The position numbers and the translations under genes are program-made. Below, one piece after another: positions 8,222 to 16,527 of a DNA stretch of 24,052 bases. This DNA is from Thermoplasmatota archaeon (GTDB lineage Archaea; Thermoplasmatota; E2; DHVEG-1), in assembly GCA_030612095.1 (NCBI GenBank), contig JAUWOO010000008.1, forward strand, positions 1 through 24,052, read 5' to 3'. A model generated the notes under the pieces. That model saw only the letters and a list, made by a program, of their open reading frames with translations. It did not search any database and was not told the DNA's origin. Within the stretch, counting starts at the first letter, position 1. Each line of letters starts with the position of its first letter.

Positions 8222-9289
8222 TTAGCTTTGAAGTATGCTCCATATCCTGTTAAATTCACTTTCTGTTTGCCCCCCTAGCTCCATGAAATATTCACATTTA
8301 TCAAGAACGTCTTGTGGTGGATATATACCAGAATCCCCGAGGATCTCATCATCAATATATTCTTCTGCAGCCTGATTTGGACTAGCACACCATTGATAGT
8401 TAGTAATACTTGCGCTTATCTCCGGTTCCAGAATATAATTAATAAAAACCTCAGCAGTGTATTTATGTGGAGAATCCACAGGTATAACAAGGGTATCTAT
8501 CCATAGAGGGGCACCTTCATCTGGAATTATATATGAAATATTCTCATTTTCATCTGCAGCCATATATGCCTCACCTACATAGACATGTGCTACACTCAGT
8601 TCACCAGAGGCAAGTTTATCTTTGATAGTCACTGGATCTTCATACCCTTCCAAGTGGGGTTTTTGTTTCAATAACAACTCTTCTGCCTCTGCTATTTGGG
8701 AAAGATTATTAGAATTAATCGAGTAATCCAAATATTTCAGAGCTACAGCCATCACCTCGTATTTACTATTCAACATACTAATGTTGCCACTGTAGTTCGA
8801 GTCCCAAAGAATCGACCAGCTTGTAACATCTTCAGTCACCACAGATGCATTGATAGCAATGCCTGTAGTGCCCCAAAGATATGGAATACTATACTTGTTT
8901 CCAGGGTCATAGAGTGGATTTAAAAATTCAGGGTTAATGTTTTCCAGATTAGGAATATTGTCTTTATTAAGCGCTGCTAATGATTTTGTTTGAATCAATT
9001 CACTTACAATACTGTCAGAAGTTATTACAACATCATACATTTCAGGGTTTGTTTCCAGGGAGGAAATCATATAATCCTCATCTTCAAATGTATATAGATT
9101 CACCTTCACTCCAAATTGTTCCTCGAAATCTTCAAGAATTGTTTCTCCAAAATAATCTTCCCAGTTAAAAATATTTAACTCCTCAGATAACTGTTCTTGA
9201 GGTTCGTTTGAATCAATACAACCAGAGAAACTAACCAGAATTATTAAGCATATACAGCCTATTGCCATCTCTTTTAATTTATCTCTCAT
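8222..9289 (-). CDS. PotD-like solute-binding lipoprotein (spermidine/putrescine family)
   Basis: A 355-residue exported protein with a hydrophobic signal (about 8-22) and lipobox FSGC (Cys24), so probably tethered to the outer face of the membrane. The mature part follows PotD closely: NIFNWEDYFGETILEDFEEQFG (40-60), YSIPYLWGTTGIAIN (133-147), TSWSILWD and PLWIDTLVIP (261-270). From memory of the E. coli PotD pocket, the Trp of the NW segment (W43), a Glu (E178) and the WxD pair (W263, D265) are kept. The equivalent of D168 appears to be Ser, and W229 appears to be Tyr. The ligand is therefore probably a polyamine or small amine but not securely spermidine. No permease or ATPase gene is adjacent; the downstream genes are a sensor kinase and a receiver. 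Confidence 0.88.
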   Translation of the reverse strand: MRDKLKEMAIGCICLIILVSFSGCIDSNEPQEQLSEELNIFNWEDYFGETILEDFEEQFGVKVNLYTFEDEDYMISSLETNPEMYDVVITSDSIVSELIQTKSLAALNKDNIPNLENINPEFLNPLYDPGNKYSIPYLWGTTGIAINASVVTEDVTSWSILWDSNYSGNISMLNSKYEVMAVALKYLDYSINSNNLSQIAEAEELLLKQKPHLEGYEDPVTIKDKLASGELSVAHVYVGEAYMAADENENISYIIPDEGAPLWIDTLVIPVDSPHKYTAEVFINYILEPEISASITNYQWCASPNQAAEEYIDDEILGDSGIYPPQDVLDKCEYFMELGGQTESEFNRIWSILQS

Positions 9290-9319
9290 CCATCATCCCT
9301 TCCAACAATATTTTAACAT

Positions 9320-9347
9320 AGGAAATTCCTTTCCAGTATATAATATT
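9320..9347 (-). promoter_or_regulatory. TATA box and small inverted repeat before the PotD-like gene
   Basis: On the minus strand AATATTATATACT (9335-9347) is a TATA-like element about 50 bases before the ATG at 9289. Just inside it, 9320-9330 is an 11-base odd palindrome AGGAAATTCCT near the predicted start of transcription, a position where a repressor could act. The palindrome is short and may be chance. Confidence 0.4.
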
Positions 9348-9466
9348 ACTGTGAAATAAATGCAACATTTCTCACAAATTCTGTTCTGGTTTAATCACAT
9401 GTCAACACACTCCCTAAAAAGTGGTATCTTCAAAACTAATTATGTCTTGTAAAAAATTAAAAATCA

Positions 9467-9473
9467 TTAAATA
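9467..9473 (+). promoter_or_regulatory. TATA box of the 118-residue protein gene
   Basis: TTAAATA lies about 35 bases before the ATG at 9507. With the minus-strand promoter near 9335-9347 it makes the roughly 215-base spacer a divergent promoter region. Confidence 0.4.
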
Positions 9474-9506
9474 GCAATCCGTGTTACACAATGCTTGGAG
9501 GGGAAA

Positions 9507-9863
9507 ATGGAACGCGGGAGCATAAACATAAACAAAAACTACGAGCTCGAGTACCGATACTTCGACAAGGATGCTAATTACAAATATTTTAACAGAAAAT
9601 TTGAGATCTATCTTATAGAGAAAAAAACGCTTAAGAAAAACTATGTTCTCCATATGGACAACTGTGACACTACTCCCAGCAAATGGTCCCCGCATATTCA
9701 CAAAGCTTCAAATGTCAACAAAAAATTATATTTTGGTGTGACAACCCTTAACTGGAATGACATAAAGAATAGCTTTGCAGATTGTATAGTTGATGAGATA
9801 GGAGAAAAAAGCAGAGAAAATGTAAAAAAAGCTATTGGGAAACTGTCTTCCCCAAAGGTGTAA
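9507..9863 (+). CDS. Hypothetical 118-residue protein
   Basis: A small soluble protein that I do not recognise with confidence. The ATG at 9507 is chosen because GGAGGGG (about 9498-9504) directly precedes it; an upstream TTG at 9495 overlaps that site. The protein is basic and aromatic-rich. A beta-rich first half (YELEYRYFDKD, KFEIYLIEKK) leads to VLHMDNCDTTPSKWSPHIHK (about 49-68), then a helix ending EIGEKSRENVKKAIGKL. The His/Asp-rich centre followed by a helix faintly recalls small toxin-type families with an 'RYDNAPHH...HHKH' core such as TumE/DUF6516, but the match is weak. No antitoxin-like partner is adjacent. It is divergent from the PotD-like gene and convergent with mcm. Confidence 0.6.
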   Translation: MERGSININKNYELEYRYFDKDANYKYFNRKFEIYLIEKKTLKKNYVLHMDNCDTTPSKWSPHIHKASNVNKKLYFGVTTLNWNDIKNSFADCIVDEIGEKSRENVKKAIGKLSSPKV

Positions 9864-9904
9864 AGGTAAATAAAAGTACATTTTTTAACTAATTGCTTCT
9901 GATT

Positions 9905-12013
9905 TTACATATTGCTTAATCTGTATTTTCCATGTGATGGCTCATATATCTGCCCGTTACGTCTGAGCCTATCCACTGCATCCTCTACCTTTCCAGATTC
10001 AACGCCATCTATCTCTGCCTCTTTTACAATGTCATTTCTATCTGCGTCACCATCTTCTGATGCATCACACAACTTTTGTATAATATCTATAATTGAACGC
10101 ATTCTACTCTGTTGAGTATGGCTTATACCAGTTGTAATGATGTCAATATCAAATTTACCGGTTTCCCGATCCATCCCAACTCTTGTAAGATACTGTTCAA
10201 TAATACCAATAGATCTTTTTGCGTCATCTATAGTTACCTCCTGGCTGAGTCTCAGTTTGGCACTTGCCTCTGCAAGTCTTACAAAAGCCTCAAGCTGTCT
10301 TGGTGTAAATGTGACAGTATCTTCAGATGAGTTTCTAAAATCTACATAATAGCCCTTGATTAGTTCCAATGCCTCATCAGTCATTATAGGATAGATGTTT
10401 CTTTTTGCATGTGCTATATACTTTCTTAGAAATTCAGGATCGAATGTTGGCATAACAATTTCCATTAACTTATCCCTTTCTTTTTTAGTACGTTTTGACT
10501 TTTTAGATTTTGTGATATTCTCGTTTATCTCCCCTGCCTTGTGAGTATGTAAAATATGTGTCGCAAGATCTGTATCCCTTCTCCTGTTGGGTTTGTCAAG
10601 AATTGAAAAGATTAGATCAAAACGAGAAATAAGGGCAGGTGGCATGTTAATCTGCTCATGCATTGGAAGGAATTCATCAAATCTTCCTAGTTTTGGGTTT
10701 GCTGCCGCAAGCACAGCACATCTTGATTTTAACGTTGCATTTATACCCGCCTTAGCAACTGAAATCTCCTGCTGTTCCATTGCCTGGTGAAGTGAACTCC
10801 TATCTTTCTCATCCATCTTATCTATTTCATCAATACATGCAACACCCATGTCAGCCAGAACCAGTGCTCCCGCCTCCAATGTCCACTGGCCTTCACCAAA
10901 GTCATCTCTGACTGCAGCTGCCGTAAGACCTGCAGCCGTTGATGCTTTACCAGAAGCGTAGATACTCCTTGGAGCTAGTTTGGACATATAGGTAAGCATC
11001 TGAGACTTTGCAGTACCAGGGTCTCCAACAAATAGCGTGTGAATATCACCCCTTATGCGAGTGCCATCGGGCATCTCTTTAGCAAGACCACCAAACAACA
11101 TCAAGATTAAAGCCTCCTTTTCTACATCCATGCCATAAATCGTGGGTGCAATGCTTTCCCTCATTTTAGTATAAATATCAGGGTCTTTGCTTATCTTCAA
11201 TATCTCTTTCTCATCTTCCTCGCTAACTTCTACCTCTTCAAACGCCATTTCCTGACTTTCAATGCTAACTGCATCCATAGCCTTATCAAAAGAAGTCAAT
11301 CGAAACTGCCCTCTTCTTCTTGGTATAGAACGAAGCATACCATTTGCAATGATTCTATCCCCTGGAGATATCTCCCCTACAAGATCATCTTCAAGATACA
11401 CACTTATTCTCTCTGGCTGAGCACCACCACGAAGCCCCTCAGGATTTTCCTGGATTTCTATCTTTTGAGAATCTATAAAATCAGACAAATTAGTTAAAAG
11501 TTTAAACGAAGAAACCCTTCCACATCCACCTTGATCTTCATAGCATTCGGAAGGTTCCTTTAAAATATCCTCTTCTTGCTCTATCCTGAGAACTGCACCA
11601 CATTTCTGACATTGAAATGCGCCAACCTGAAGTTTAGGTCTCACTTCGGTTCTTTTCTTTACTAGACCCTCTACAGCAACGAATGTTCCAAGATGATTTG
11701 CACGAATTTTTCTAATAACTATCTTGTTTGTATCAGGAATATTTACAACTCTAAAATGGAGTTTTAATTTATTTTCAGCAGCAACATCAACATTTTTTAA
11801 AGCTTCCTCAGCATTAAATATTGTTTTGTAAGGTTGATTGATAAGCATTTCAGTGAGCTTTGGATCTGCTTTATCTATGTCCCAATAATCAACATATAAA
11901 CTACGTTTCTCAGGATATTCAATGGCAACAGTCTCAATTCCAGGTTTGTAATTTTCTTCAAAGAATCTTTGCCATGAAGCTACTAAGCTCTCATCCTTAA
12001 GCAATCGTACCAT
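9905..12013 (-). CDS. mcm: Replicative DNA helicase MCM
   Basis: A 702-residue homohexameric 3'-5' helicase of the archaeal replisome. It has an N-terminal MCM domain with a zinc ribbon (C135, C138, C157, C164), then the AAA+ core with Walker A GDPGTAKS (330-337), Walker B CIDEID (393-398), sensor-1 LAAANP and the arginine finger in ISRFD (462-466). A C-terminal winged helix of about 70 residues ends the protein. No intein interrupts Walker A, a common intein site. The start is the ATG at 12013, with a GGGGGA site upstream; MVRLLKDESLVASWQRFF is a plausible native N-terminus. Reading further upstream would translate the SRP RNA gene. The gene runs in the same direction as the SRP RNA and polC. 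Confidence 0.97.
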   Translation of the reverse strand: MVRLLKDESLVASWQRFFEENYKPGIETVAIEYPEKRSLYVDYWDIDKADPKLTEMLINQPYKTIFNAEEALKNVDVAAENKLKLHFRVVNIPDTNKIVIRKIRANHLGTFVAVEGLVKKRTEVRPKLQVGAFQCQKCGAVLRIEQEEDILKEPSECYEDQGGCGRVSSFKLLTNLSDFIDSQKIEIQENPEGLRGGAQPERISVYLEDDLVGEISPGDRIIANGMLRSIPRRRGQFRLTSFDKAMDAVSIESQEMAFEEVEVSEEDEKEILKISKDPDIYTKMRESIAPTIYGMDVEKEALILMLFGGLAKEMPDGTRIRGDIHTLFVGDPGTAKSQMLTYMSKLAPRSIYASGKASTAAGLTAAAVRDDFGEGQWTLEAGALVLADMGVACIDEIDKMDEKDRSSLHQAMEQQEISVAKAGINATLKSRCAVLAAANPKLGRFDEFLPMHEQINMPPALISRFDLIFSILDKPNRRRDTDLATHILHTHKAGEINENITKSKKSKRTKKERDKLMEIVMPTFDPEFLRKYIAHAKRNIYPIMTDEALELIKGYYVDFRNSSEDTVTFTPRQLEAFVRLAEASAKLRLSQEVTIDDAKRSIGIIEQYLTRVGMDRETGKFDIDIITTGISHTQQSRMRSIIDIIQKLCDASEDGDADRNDIVKEAEIDGVESGKVEDAVDRLRRNGQIYEPSHGKYRLSNM

Positions 12014-12069
12014 ATGAATTCCCCCGATGATTTTAGAACGTGAAATACAGGTTGGGTTTAATAATTTTA

Positions 12070-12390
12070 GCGGGTGTAGAAGTCCCGCGAGTGGGTGCAC
12101 GTTTCATCTATTGACTGCCCATATGCATTCTCAACCCCGTTAACCCTTTGAGCATCAGCAGTTTGCGGTAAGGCTGCTCACTTCCGTGCCTCACCCGGTT
12201 CCCGCAACTAAGATGTACATATGATCCTCCAACCATATGTGGTCATCACCTCTAATCCCGAAGGACAAGGTCTCATCGTCAACAAATGGATCAATAAATG
12301 CTCGTTACATCGCCTCTTGGTTTCGACCCCAGCATATCGGCGGTTTCTGGTTACAGGGAACGCCTACCGCCCCAGTCCATTCTACACCTA
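12070..12390 (-). ncRNA. ffs: Archaeal SRP RNA (7S RNA)
   Basis: About 320 nucleotides on the minus strand fold as archaeal SRP RNA. The ends pair as helix 1 (GGTGTAGAA at 12380-12388 with TTCTACACC at 12073-12081). The Alu part carries two TGTAAC turn motifs. Helix 6 (12217-12240) is an ACATATG/CATATGT stem closed by a GGAG tetraloop, the SRP19 site. Helix 8 (12167-12195) reads GGTGAGGCACGGAAGTGAGC followed by AGCCTTACC, with the GGAA tetraloop and the conserved asymmetric loop bound by the SRP54 M domain. It is the scaffold of the signal recognition particle that delivers membrane and secreted proteins to the translocon. A TATA-like AAAATTATG near 12412-12420 may be its promoter. The exact ends are approximate. 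Confidence 0.92.
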
Positions 12391-12405
12391 TCGCCATTAC
12401 TTATC

Positions 12406-12660
12406 TCACAATGATCTCCGCATAATTTTCAACATATTTCTGAAGAACTGGAAAAACACTAATGCTAATGCTATTGAGATAAATACCAAATCACGAGTGA
12501 TATAAAGCCACGAATACGGATCCGGGCCAGGAAACTGGAGACAATCCCTCACAAGTTGATAAATGAATAACGCTACGATGAAAAATAGGATTATATTAAT
12601 ATAAAACGACCATTTGTACCAAGTTTCCTTACTCATTTGATGAAATGCATTATCTGCCAT
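12406..12660 (-). CDS. Small two-helix membrane protein
   Basis: An 84-residue protein with hydrophobic segments at about 21-38 (INIILFFIVALFIYQLV) and 56-73 (LVFISIALALVFFQFF), joined by a loop containing FPGPDPYSW. Both ends are probably cytoplasmic; the C-terminus is basic (MLKIMRRSL). The ATG at 12660 has GAGGAG nine bases upstream and is preferred to the TTG at 12669, which abuts that site. It lies between polC and the SRP RNA gene, with its stop codon only about 15 bases before the RNA. I know no function for it. It is likely a real gene because of the ribosome binding site and clean two-helix profile. Confidence 0.6.
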   Translation of the reverse strand: MADNAFHQMSKETWYKWSFYINIILFFIVALFIYQLVRDCLQFPGPDPYSWLYITRDLVFISIALALVFFQFFRNMLKIMRRSL

Positions 12661-12732
12661 ATCAAACAACTCCTCTTAATTAACAAACAATGCATTGCGG
12701 AATAGATATATGAAAGTTATGCTTCCAAATAA

Positions 12733-15700
12733 TCAAAGAAAATCGGTTAATTTCGGCTTTTTTACCTTATCGCTCACAAATAAAGAATTTATAGATTTCT
12801 CTACTAGTTTTATCCGTTGGCGTGAATAAGGCGAAATATTGTATTTTTCCGCGACTTCTTTTGAGATTTCCAAGTACTTCTTAACAGATTTTTCATGAAC
12901 TGTAAGAATAAGTTTCCCACCACACTGTGTACATGTACCTGTGAGAGGAACCCTTCGATATGTGATATTGCATATAGGGCAACGAACTGACTGCTTACTA
13001 AACGCCCTAAGATTACCCAATATATCCGGTAGAAAGTGTCTTTCTATAACCTTGTACGCAACATCAGCTTCATCCACTGCCCGTATCTTTGCAGCAAGAT
13101 TTAGCTGCGCATTCATCTTATCCATCATAGTTTTCAATGTTTTATAGGATGACATCTTTGGACCCGCAGATATATCATCTGTGTCATGTGTGAAACCGAA
13201 CTGTTCATATTGTAACTCAGTACCTAGTCTTGAAGACACCAAATCCATTATAGGTTCCAATTCTTTGGGATTCTCATGTCGCAATGTAGCTTCATAAAAA
13301 TCAAGAGGGTATCTTGCCATGGCATCAACGTTGTGAGCTTCTTTATCAACCTCTGACGGATCAATACGAGTTGTAAGAAGCAGGGGTAAATCCATCCTTC
13401 CACCACGTTTATCAGGAATATATGCATGGGAGAAATTCAAAAGTGCATCCATGAGAAGCATTAAACCATCTTCGTCGCCATCGGCGTTGCGACGTTTTGC
13501 TGCATGATAGAAAGGATGAGCAAAACAAACCTGAGCATCAGTAAAACCTATTATTCTAGCTAAAGACCCTGCAGAAGTATGCGGTGCCAACCCGACGGCA
13601 AGATGCCCTGTTAAATCTTCCAGTCTCCTAATTTTGAAAAAACGATTCAGTTTATAGAACTTAACTAGAAGATCATCTATAAATTTTGATACATTGACAA
13701 AATACTCTGCACAAGATTTCGAAATGATAACGTCCTGTACTTTCAACTCACAGATTTGATTATCAAATTCCAGAGTATTTCCGAGATAATCCTTTGTATA
13801 ACCTAATTTTTTTAATTTTTGTATCGAAACGCTGATCTCTTTTGGTTTGAAATGTGTGAGAGGGGCATCAGTCATATCAAAACGTATTGTTCCATCTTTG
13901 AATACAGATACATTGTGTTTTGCTCGCAGTATTCCCTTCTCCAAAGACTCGGGTGTTTTATGTTTTGATATCGTACCTATTACACCCTTGATTGTTTCTG
14001 GAAGATTACGTTCTTTTATGTTGTTTTTTGCAATATCTAGTTCTTTGGATATACTGACTTTTTGGACCTCTATTCTTCCCTCAATGGGATTCGTATGCCC
14101 CCCACATGTACAAAATATCCGATAAGTGGTTTTGCCACACTTGGAGCATTCCCTTCTTCCTGCTTCAAATTCTATTGTGCCCTTTTCTGCTGCTACCCTA
14201 AATAAACGTTGGTTGCCACCATAGTTTCCAAGTGGAAATAAAACATGTGGTGGGGGCTTCATCTTTCTAGCATCCGCTTTCTCAGGTCGTCCCATACGTG
14301 TTCCAATTCGAAACGGTGCTTTTTTCCTAATTTCTATGCCAGCAAGTCTTGAAACCAGTGAAGTGGTATCTTTTGCTTCCCCTACATTTTCAAGTAGTTT
14401 AAATCTCTCTGTTTCAACAATACGATTATCTTTGATATCTAAACCAAGGCATCTGACAATAGAGTGGGCATACCTGTCCAAGATAAGTTTTTCTTGACTT
14501 TGTTTGTGAACTGCGCCAAGTTCTATGAGAATATTTTTTATTTCATCATACCTGGGAAGAACCAGTAACAAATCGTCAACTATTTCACCATGCTCCCTCA
14601 CGAATCTTGAGAGTTTGACTAAATCATCAGGTGTTATATCATGCCAGAATAGATTATAATAGGGATGTAGTGGAACATTGTACCTAGTTGAAATTTCAAA
14701 AGCATCCAAAAATGATGGTTCTTTTAGATTGATTTCCCTTCCAAAATCTTCATTGATTTTCTTTTGAGTTTTTTCATCATTTTCCATGATACAGTGGATA
14801 TCATATTCCTTTGGCAGACAGTTCAATGACTTCTGTAAATCCTGAATCCACCATTCGTAAACGTATGAAGAATCAGGAAGCAATGCATTATTCTCAATGA
14901 ATTCTCCAAAAGGAATAAGAATTTCACCGAGATCAATTATTTTTTTAACATCGTATTTTTCAACATCCGCTACATCATTAACCTGAACTAAATCACCGTT
15001 TTGCAACAGTACAATGGGACCTTCAATCTGGCTGCATGGGGTACCTATTGTTCCCTTTCCAGGTCGCTCCGTTTTAATTTGTGTACCAACAGCAATAAAA
15101 CCATCAAGTATCTTCATTGAAGCGGGGCTAACTGCAGTAGATGCTAAACCACCCGTACGAGCCCTACCATACCGTAGTCTAAATCCTCCTTTCCTAGATG
15201 GATGAGAAAAAACAGGCCTACCCGCAATAACCTCACCTATGTATTTGAGAGAAGGAGCAATCTCGGGAATTCCATCAGTTTTCTTATCCTCTCCACCGTT
15301 GCTTTTATTGACAAAAATATCGAGAAAATCCCATCCTTTGAGTTTTAGTTTTTTAACATGTTTTAAGAGTTTGGGCGCCTTAAGACAGAGACCTTCAGCA
15401 ATTACAAGGCATGCCCCACCTCTAAGACGGTTTGTCTCAACCCTTGGTAAATCCCGATATCCTGTTACCTCCTCTTTTTCTGTCCCCTCACCCGTTATAC
15501 AAATTGGACAACCTTTTGTTATCTTGTCTATCTCATCGACCGAGGGAGTATACTGCAAATGTTGTACCCTCTTATACAAAGGAATCTCCTCTTTGTAACG
15601 CTCTATCTCCCCAGATGTTGGCACATATTTTCCTATACCTAGTTCCCTTCTAACAACATCAGCAATTAAAACACTCATTGCCTGTCCTGTTCCACCTGCA

Positions 15701-16167
15701 CTTCTGATGGGTCCAGAGAAATAAAGAGCTACATAATCAGTACCATCCTTGTTTTTCCCCAGTTTTACCTCTGCGATCCCTTCGAGAGGGGCCACTAAAA
15801 CGCCTTCAGTAAGTATAGCGAGTCCCGTTCGTATAGCTTGATCTAAAGCATTTTCGATTTTATTGAATTTGTAGGTTTTCCCATTAACAATTTGTCTAGC
15901 GATTTCCAAAGACACAAGTTCCCTGTTGCCTATTTTTTTGGTAATCTCACGAATTTTTGGTGCTATGCCTTTTGGACCTACAAGCTGTTCTACCCGCACA
16001 GCAATGTCCAATGCCTGAGGTATTTCAACTTCAAGTTCTGGATCAAGACCCTTTTTTCGTGCCTTACCTGCAATGGAATAACATGATTCAATATCATCCT
16101 GAAGCTTGCTAAAATACGCACGCATATCTGAGCTAACTGCAATATCTCCAGATAAATCCTCACCCAT
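12733..16167 (-). CDS. polC: DNA polymerase D large subunit DP2
   Basis: An 1144-residue catalytic subunit of family D DNA polymerase, the replicative polymerase found outside Crenarchaeota. It works with the exonuclease subunit DP1, which is not in this window. The active-site motif NADGDED (894-900) carries the two catalytic aspartates (D896, D898) known from the family. Zinc-binding cysteines appear at C674/C677/C686/C688 and again near the C-terminus (C1063, C1066, C1079, C1082). The start of the protein matches the family and the length is normal for an intein-free DP2. The C-terminal KKPKLTDFL may be a PCNA-interacting tail. The ATG at 16167 is the only good start. A TATA element at 16213-16222 gives a short leader. 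Confidence 0.97.
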   Translation of the reverse strand: MGEDLSGDIAVSSDMRAYFSKLQDDIESCYSIAGKARKKGLDPELEVEIPQALDIAVRVEQLVGPKGIAPKIREITKKIGNRELVSLEIARQIVNGKTYKFNKIENALDQAIRTGLAILTEGVLVAPLEGIAEVKLGKNKDGTDYVALYFSGPIRSAGGTGQAMSVLIADVVRRELGIGKYVPTSGEIERYKEEIPLYKRVQHLQYTPSVDEIDKITKGCPICITGEGTEKEEVTGYRDLPRVETNRLRGGACLVIAEGLCLKAPKLLKHVKKLKLKGWDFLDIFVNKSNGGEDKKTDGIPEIAPSLKYIGEVIAGRPVFSHPSRKGGFRLRYGRARTGGLASTAVSPASMKILDGFIAVGTQIKTERPGKGTIGTPCSQIEGPIVLLQNGDLVQVNDVADVEKYDVKKIIDLGEILIPFGEFIENNALLPDSSYVYEWWIQDLQKSLNCLPKEYDIHCIMENDEKTQKKINEDFGREINLKEPSFLDAFEISTRYNVPLHPYYNLFWHDITPDDLVKLSRFVREHGEIVDDLLLVLPRYDEIKNILIELGAVHKQSQEKLILDRYAHSIVRCLGLDIKDNRIVETERFKLLENVGEAKDTTSLVSRLAGIEIRKKAPFRIGTRMGRPEKADARKMKPPPHVLFPLGNYGGNQRLFRVAAEKGTIEFEAGRRECSKCGKTTYRIFCTCGGHTNPIEGRIEVQKVSISKELDIAKNNIKERNLPETIKGVIGTISKHKTPESLEKGILRAKHNVSVFKDGTIRFDMTDAPLTHFKPKEISVSIQKLKKLGYTKDYLGNTLEFDNQICELKVQDVIISKSCAEYFVNVSKFIDDLLVKFYKLNRFFKIRRLEDLTGHLAVGLAPHTSAGSLARIIGFTDAQVCFAHPFYHAAKRRNADGDEDGLMLLMDALLNFSHAYIPDKRGGRMDLPLLLTTRIDPSEVDKEAHNVDAMARYPLDFYEATLRHENPKELEPIMDLVSSRLGTELQYEQFGFTHDTDDISAGPKMSSYKTLKTMMDKMNAQLNLAAKIRAVDEADVAYKVIERHFLPDILGNLRAFSKQSVRCPICNITYRRVPLTGTCTQCGGKLILTVHEKSVKKYLEISKEVAEKYNISPYSRQRIKLVEKSINSLFVSDKVKKPKLTDFL

Positions 16168-16212
16168 AGTTACCCATCTCTAAAACTTGACGATCTACAT
16201 ATGAAAAAAAGA

Positions 16213-16222
16213 GGTTTAAAGC
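16213..16222 (-). promoter_or_regulatory. TATA box proximal to polC
   Basis: The minus strand reads AGCTTTAAAC here, about 50 bases before the polC ATG, so transcription would start near 16190. A second TATA-like element, TTTATAAGG, lies further upstream at 16431-16439. Confidence 0.45.
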
Positions 16223-16527
16223 TTTGTATTTTGTGGAAGGTTGTGAGGTGGCAAAAATTCTTTTCGAAAGGATGGTAAAAAGTTTTACTGTTTTTCCGTC
16301 AACCATTTCCACAAAGGAATATATTTTATTTTTATCTGTTTGTTCTAATTTGTTCAATATCCAAAATCCTTTTATCAATATCTTGTATCTTTTTCTGGAT
16401 GCCTTTGACTTCTCTAAGATTATAATTTCTCCTTATAAATGTTGTCATAAGGTAGGTGAAAGTATTCATTCAGATACGATAGAAATCTACGATATTGTAT
16501 GGTTTAATGAAATTAATAGTATTATTG
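16223..16527. other. Region upstream of polC without a confident gene
   Basis: No convincing gene. On the minus strand an open frame starting at TTG 16378 runs 72 codons and ends at 16160, overlapping the polC start by eight bases. It has no ribosome binding site or recognised motif. A distal TATA-like element (16431-16439) and a direct repeat of TACGATA (16475-16481 and 16488-16494) lie upstream of it, so the region may hold an extra, regulated polC promoter. Confidence 0.35.

Noticed and set aside
8222..9289. Annotation as part of a spermidine/putrescine ABC transporter operon
   Set aside because: No permease or ATPase gene is adjacent; the linked genes are a kinase and a receiver. Transport using distant genes cannot be excluded.
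12014..12100. A 29-codon N-terminal extension of MCM
   Set aside because: It overlaps the 3' part of the SRP RNA, lacks family similarity, and a better start with a purine-rich site exists at 12013.
12221..12505. A plus-strand open frame of 94 codons
   Set aside because: It is antisense to the SRP RNA and the end of the small membrane protein gene; the frame is open by chance.
9905..16167. Inteins in MCM or DP2
   Set aside because: Both are common intein hosts, but Walker A in MCM and the NADGDED site in DP2 are uninterrupted and both lengths are normal.
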